The position numbers and the translations under genes were made by a program. DNA of 22,068 nt from Campylobacterota bacterium (lineage in GTDB: Bacteria; Campylobacterota; Campylobacteria; Campylobacterales; JAADDG01). The notes below the pieces were generated by a model. The model searched no databases, was not told where the DNA came from, and saw only the letters and a program-made list of their open reading frames with translations. The stretch is from the NCBI GenBank assembly GCA_013154075.1, contig JAADDG010000004.1, positions 1 to 22,068 on the forward strand, in the 5' to 3' direction. Positions within the stretch are counted from its first letter, which is position 1; each line of letters begins with the position of its first letter. This document shows, one piece after another, positions 20,732 through 22,068 of this stretch.

Positions 20732-22068
20732 TTAGTATCTTTCATAATAGCTTTTAGATACCATCGGGCTTCCTTCTATTCTAAACTCCGCTGTTAGATT
20801 GGAGTAGTCGTAAGTGATATGCGTTTTTGGAGTGGCCTCCAATCCCGGCGCGTAAACTTCGCTCCAAGTGCTTATTAAGTTGTTGTGCAGATCGTACTCA
20901 AAAAACGTCTTTTCGTCTATTACTCCGTCCGGTTTGTCCCCGGCACTCAAAGATTCGTCGGTATCTATTTCGATTAGATTTCCTTTCGAATCATAAATAT
21001 ATTTGTCTATCTCTTTTGTATTGCTTATAAAATCGGTATCTATGCTTTTTATGATATTTCCTTTGGAATCGTAAAAGTATTGAGTTTGACTATCTATGAT
21101 ACCGTCCGCATCCTCGTCGGTCTTTTCCAAGGTATTATCTTCGTTGTAGGTGACTATAACGGAGAAAACGCCGTCTATCGGGAAAGAGTCCGTTTTAATC
21201 GTTTTGTAGTTGCCGTTTGGATAATATTCGTAATATGTTCTGCTAAACTCCATATCTTGAGAATTCGTTACGCCGAAAGACTTCGCTACGGTTAGAAGTT
21301 TATTTGAGTAGGTATATTCGTTTTTGGCGGTGATTTCCATGGAAGTCGCCTCTTTAGAGGGGTATCCTTTGAAAATCTCTCTCGTTACGCAATTGTTTGT
21401 GTCATATTCGAATATCTGTACCATGTCCGTTTTTCCGTCGCCGTCGCTATCTATTTCGGTTTTTTTGATTCTTACCTTTCCAAAGTCGTTCGGAACGGGG
21501 CCGGTGACTTGAACGAAACACTCTTGATCTCCGTTTGACAAAGCTCCTCCGTTGCCGGATCCGGAATCTTCTTCTTCGCCGCTTGAGATTTGAAGATATT
21601 TTTTCTCCATATTTTTAAATTCGTTGCTATCGGCCATCATATCTATGATTTTATCTCTGCTGTATCCTCTCTCAAGCAAACCTTTCCAAAATCTAAATCC
21701 GGTCTCATCCGGAATTCTATCAAGCATAGTTTTATAAGCGTCGGTTACGAATTCGTCGTCGCTTTTGTTTTTACTTTTATATTCGGGAGAATTGAAGAAG
21801 TATTTTACGATATCCACTCCGGAGGCCTGCTGATTTTTAAGCTGTTTAACCCAATAATCAAGTCCGCCCGGATCCGACTCTCTACCTAAAATAATATTGT
21901 AAAATCTGATGGTAAAAGCCTTTATCCCGTCTTCTTGATTGTAAGGAACCACCCCGTAGTTTTGGCAAACCTGCTTGAATTCATCCGATAGAGCGAATCC
22001 GTAAAAGACGGCTTCCCTTTTTTTGCCGAAATTCTCCAGCTGATCGAGCCAATAAGCCTTTCCTCCGC
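20732..22068 (-). CDS. Large DUF4214 protein with calcium-loop/YD-type repeats, 5' end cut by window
   Basis: The minus strand is open from the window edge to a stop at 20732, with 444 complete codons plus a partial one. An internal GTG at 21952 is not the start, because the frame continues upstream with GGKAYWLDQLENFG and GFALSDEFKQVCQNYG, the end of another DUF4214 repeat. Two full DUF4214 repeats follow (about 21928-21767 and 21766-21600; LGRESDPGGLDYW, LDRIPDETGFRFW). After a Ser/Gly/Glu-rich linker comes a domain with three copies of a unit made of an EF-hand/dockerin-like calcium loop and a YD strand: DSDGDGKTD...FEYD (21451 down), DEDADGIID...YFYD, and GDKPDGVID...FEYD. YDSKGN occurs twice. 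This suggests an exported Ca2+-binding surface or adhesin-like protein. The signal peptide, if any, is outside the window. Confidence 0.83.
   Translation of the reverse strand, partial: GGKAYWLDQLENFGKKREAVFYGFALSDEFKQVCQNYGVVPYNQEDGIKAFTIRFYNIILGRESDPGGLDYWVKQLKNQQASGVDIVKYFFNSPEYKSKNKSDDEFVTDAYKTMLDRIPDETGFRFWKGLLERGYSRDKIIDMMADSNEFKNMEKKYLQISSGEEEDSGSGNGGALSNGDQECFVQVTGPVPNDFGKVRIKKTEIDSDGDGKTDMVQIFEYDTNNCVTREIFKGYPSKEATSMEITAKNEYTYSNKLLTVAKSFGVTNSQDMEFSRTYYEYYPNGNYKTIKTDSFPIDGVFSVIVTYNEDNTLEKTDEDADGIIDSQTQYFYDSKGNIIKSIDTDFISNTKEIDKYIYDSKGNLIEIDTDESLSAGDKPDGVIDEKTFFEYDLHNNLISTWSEVYAPGLEATPKTHITYDYSNLTAEFRIEGSPMVSKSYYERY

Noticed and set aside
21950..21952. GTG at 21952 as the start of the right-edge DUF4214 gene.
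   Set aside because: The frame stays open to the window edge and encodes another recognisable DUF4214 repeat end, so the gene is simply truncated.
1..22068. CRISPR array, tRNA, rRNA, transposase or prophage genes.
   Set aside because: No regularly spaced direct repeats, cloverleaf-like segments, rRNA-like stretches or transposase/integrase motifs were seen on either strand.

Overview
The window looks like a chromosomal segment of a low-GC member of the Campylobacterota (former Epsilonproteobacteria). The evidence is a short ComEC without a beta-lactamase-like domain, a protein with the PgbA N-terminal domain (a family I know mainly from this phylum), pilins of the 'AFTMIELIFVIVILGIL ... KL..TRDDA' type, AGA-rich arginine codon use, and promoters of the extended -10 type (TGnTATAAT). 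The order uvrB / two small hypotheticals / pilin-like protein / priA / ispG resembles, from memory, the Campylobacter jejuni Cj0680c-Cj0686 region. I cannot name genus or species. Most of the window is ordinary housekeeping sequence; the right end from about 18.4 kb has a more accessory character.

Layout: (1) 1-3177, minus: ppk1 (truncated by the window edge) behind uvrB. (2) 3178-5218, plus: a mirror-image divergent promoter, two overlapping small genes, then three prepilin-like genes. (3) 5217-7071: priA, which has no ATG, GTG or TTG at its conserved N-terminus and seems to start at an AUA codon. (4) 7085-7250: a 166-bp intergenic element with 19-bp terminal inverted repeats. (5) 7261-11056, plus: ispG-dnaB-comEC. 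(6) 10937-13910, minus: pgbA-like-glcD-yihY, tightly overlapping; yihY overlaps comEC tail to tail by 120 bp. (7) 14120-16684, plus: an M23 peptidoglycan hydrolase and mgtE, the latter with a hairpin that can mask its ribosome binding site. (8) 16681-16989, minus: a FUN14-family membrane protein. (9) 17107-18447, plus: a TPR plus glycosyltransferase-like protein. (10) 18453-20710, plus: a degenerate copy of the repeat hairpin, a secreted DUF4214 protein and bioA. (11) A bidirectional terminator, then on the minus strand a large DUF4214 protein with calcium-loop/YD-type repeats, cut by the right window edge.

How the genes fit together: the pseudopilins and ComEC could belong to one DNA-uptake machine, with PriA and DnaB handling replication restart close by; this is inference from proximity. 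M23 peptidase, YihY, MgtE and FUN14 are envelope functions. I found no CRISPR array, rRNA, tRNA, transposase or phage gene. I saw no convincing wholly new multi-gene system. The best leads are the AUA-started priA, the mgtE leader, the inverted-repeat element with its second degenerate relative, and the repeat architecture of the right-edge DUF4214 protein.
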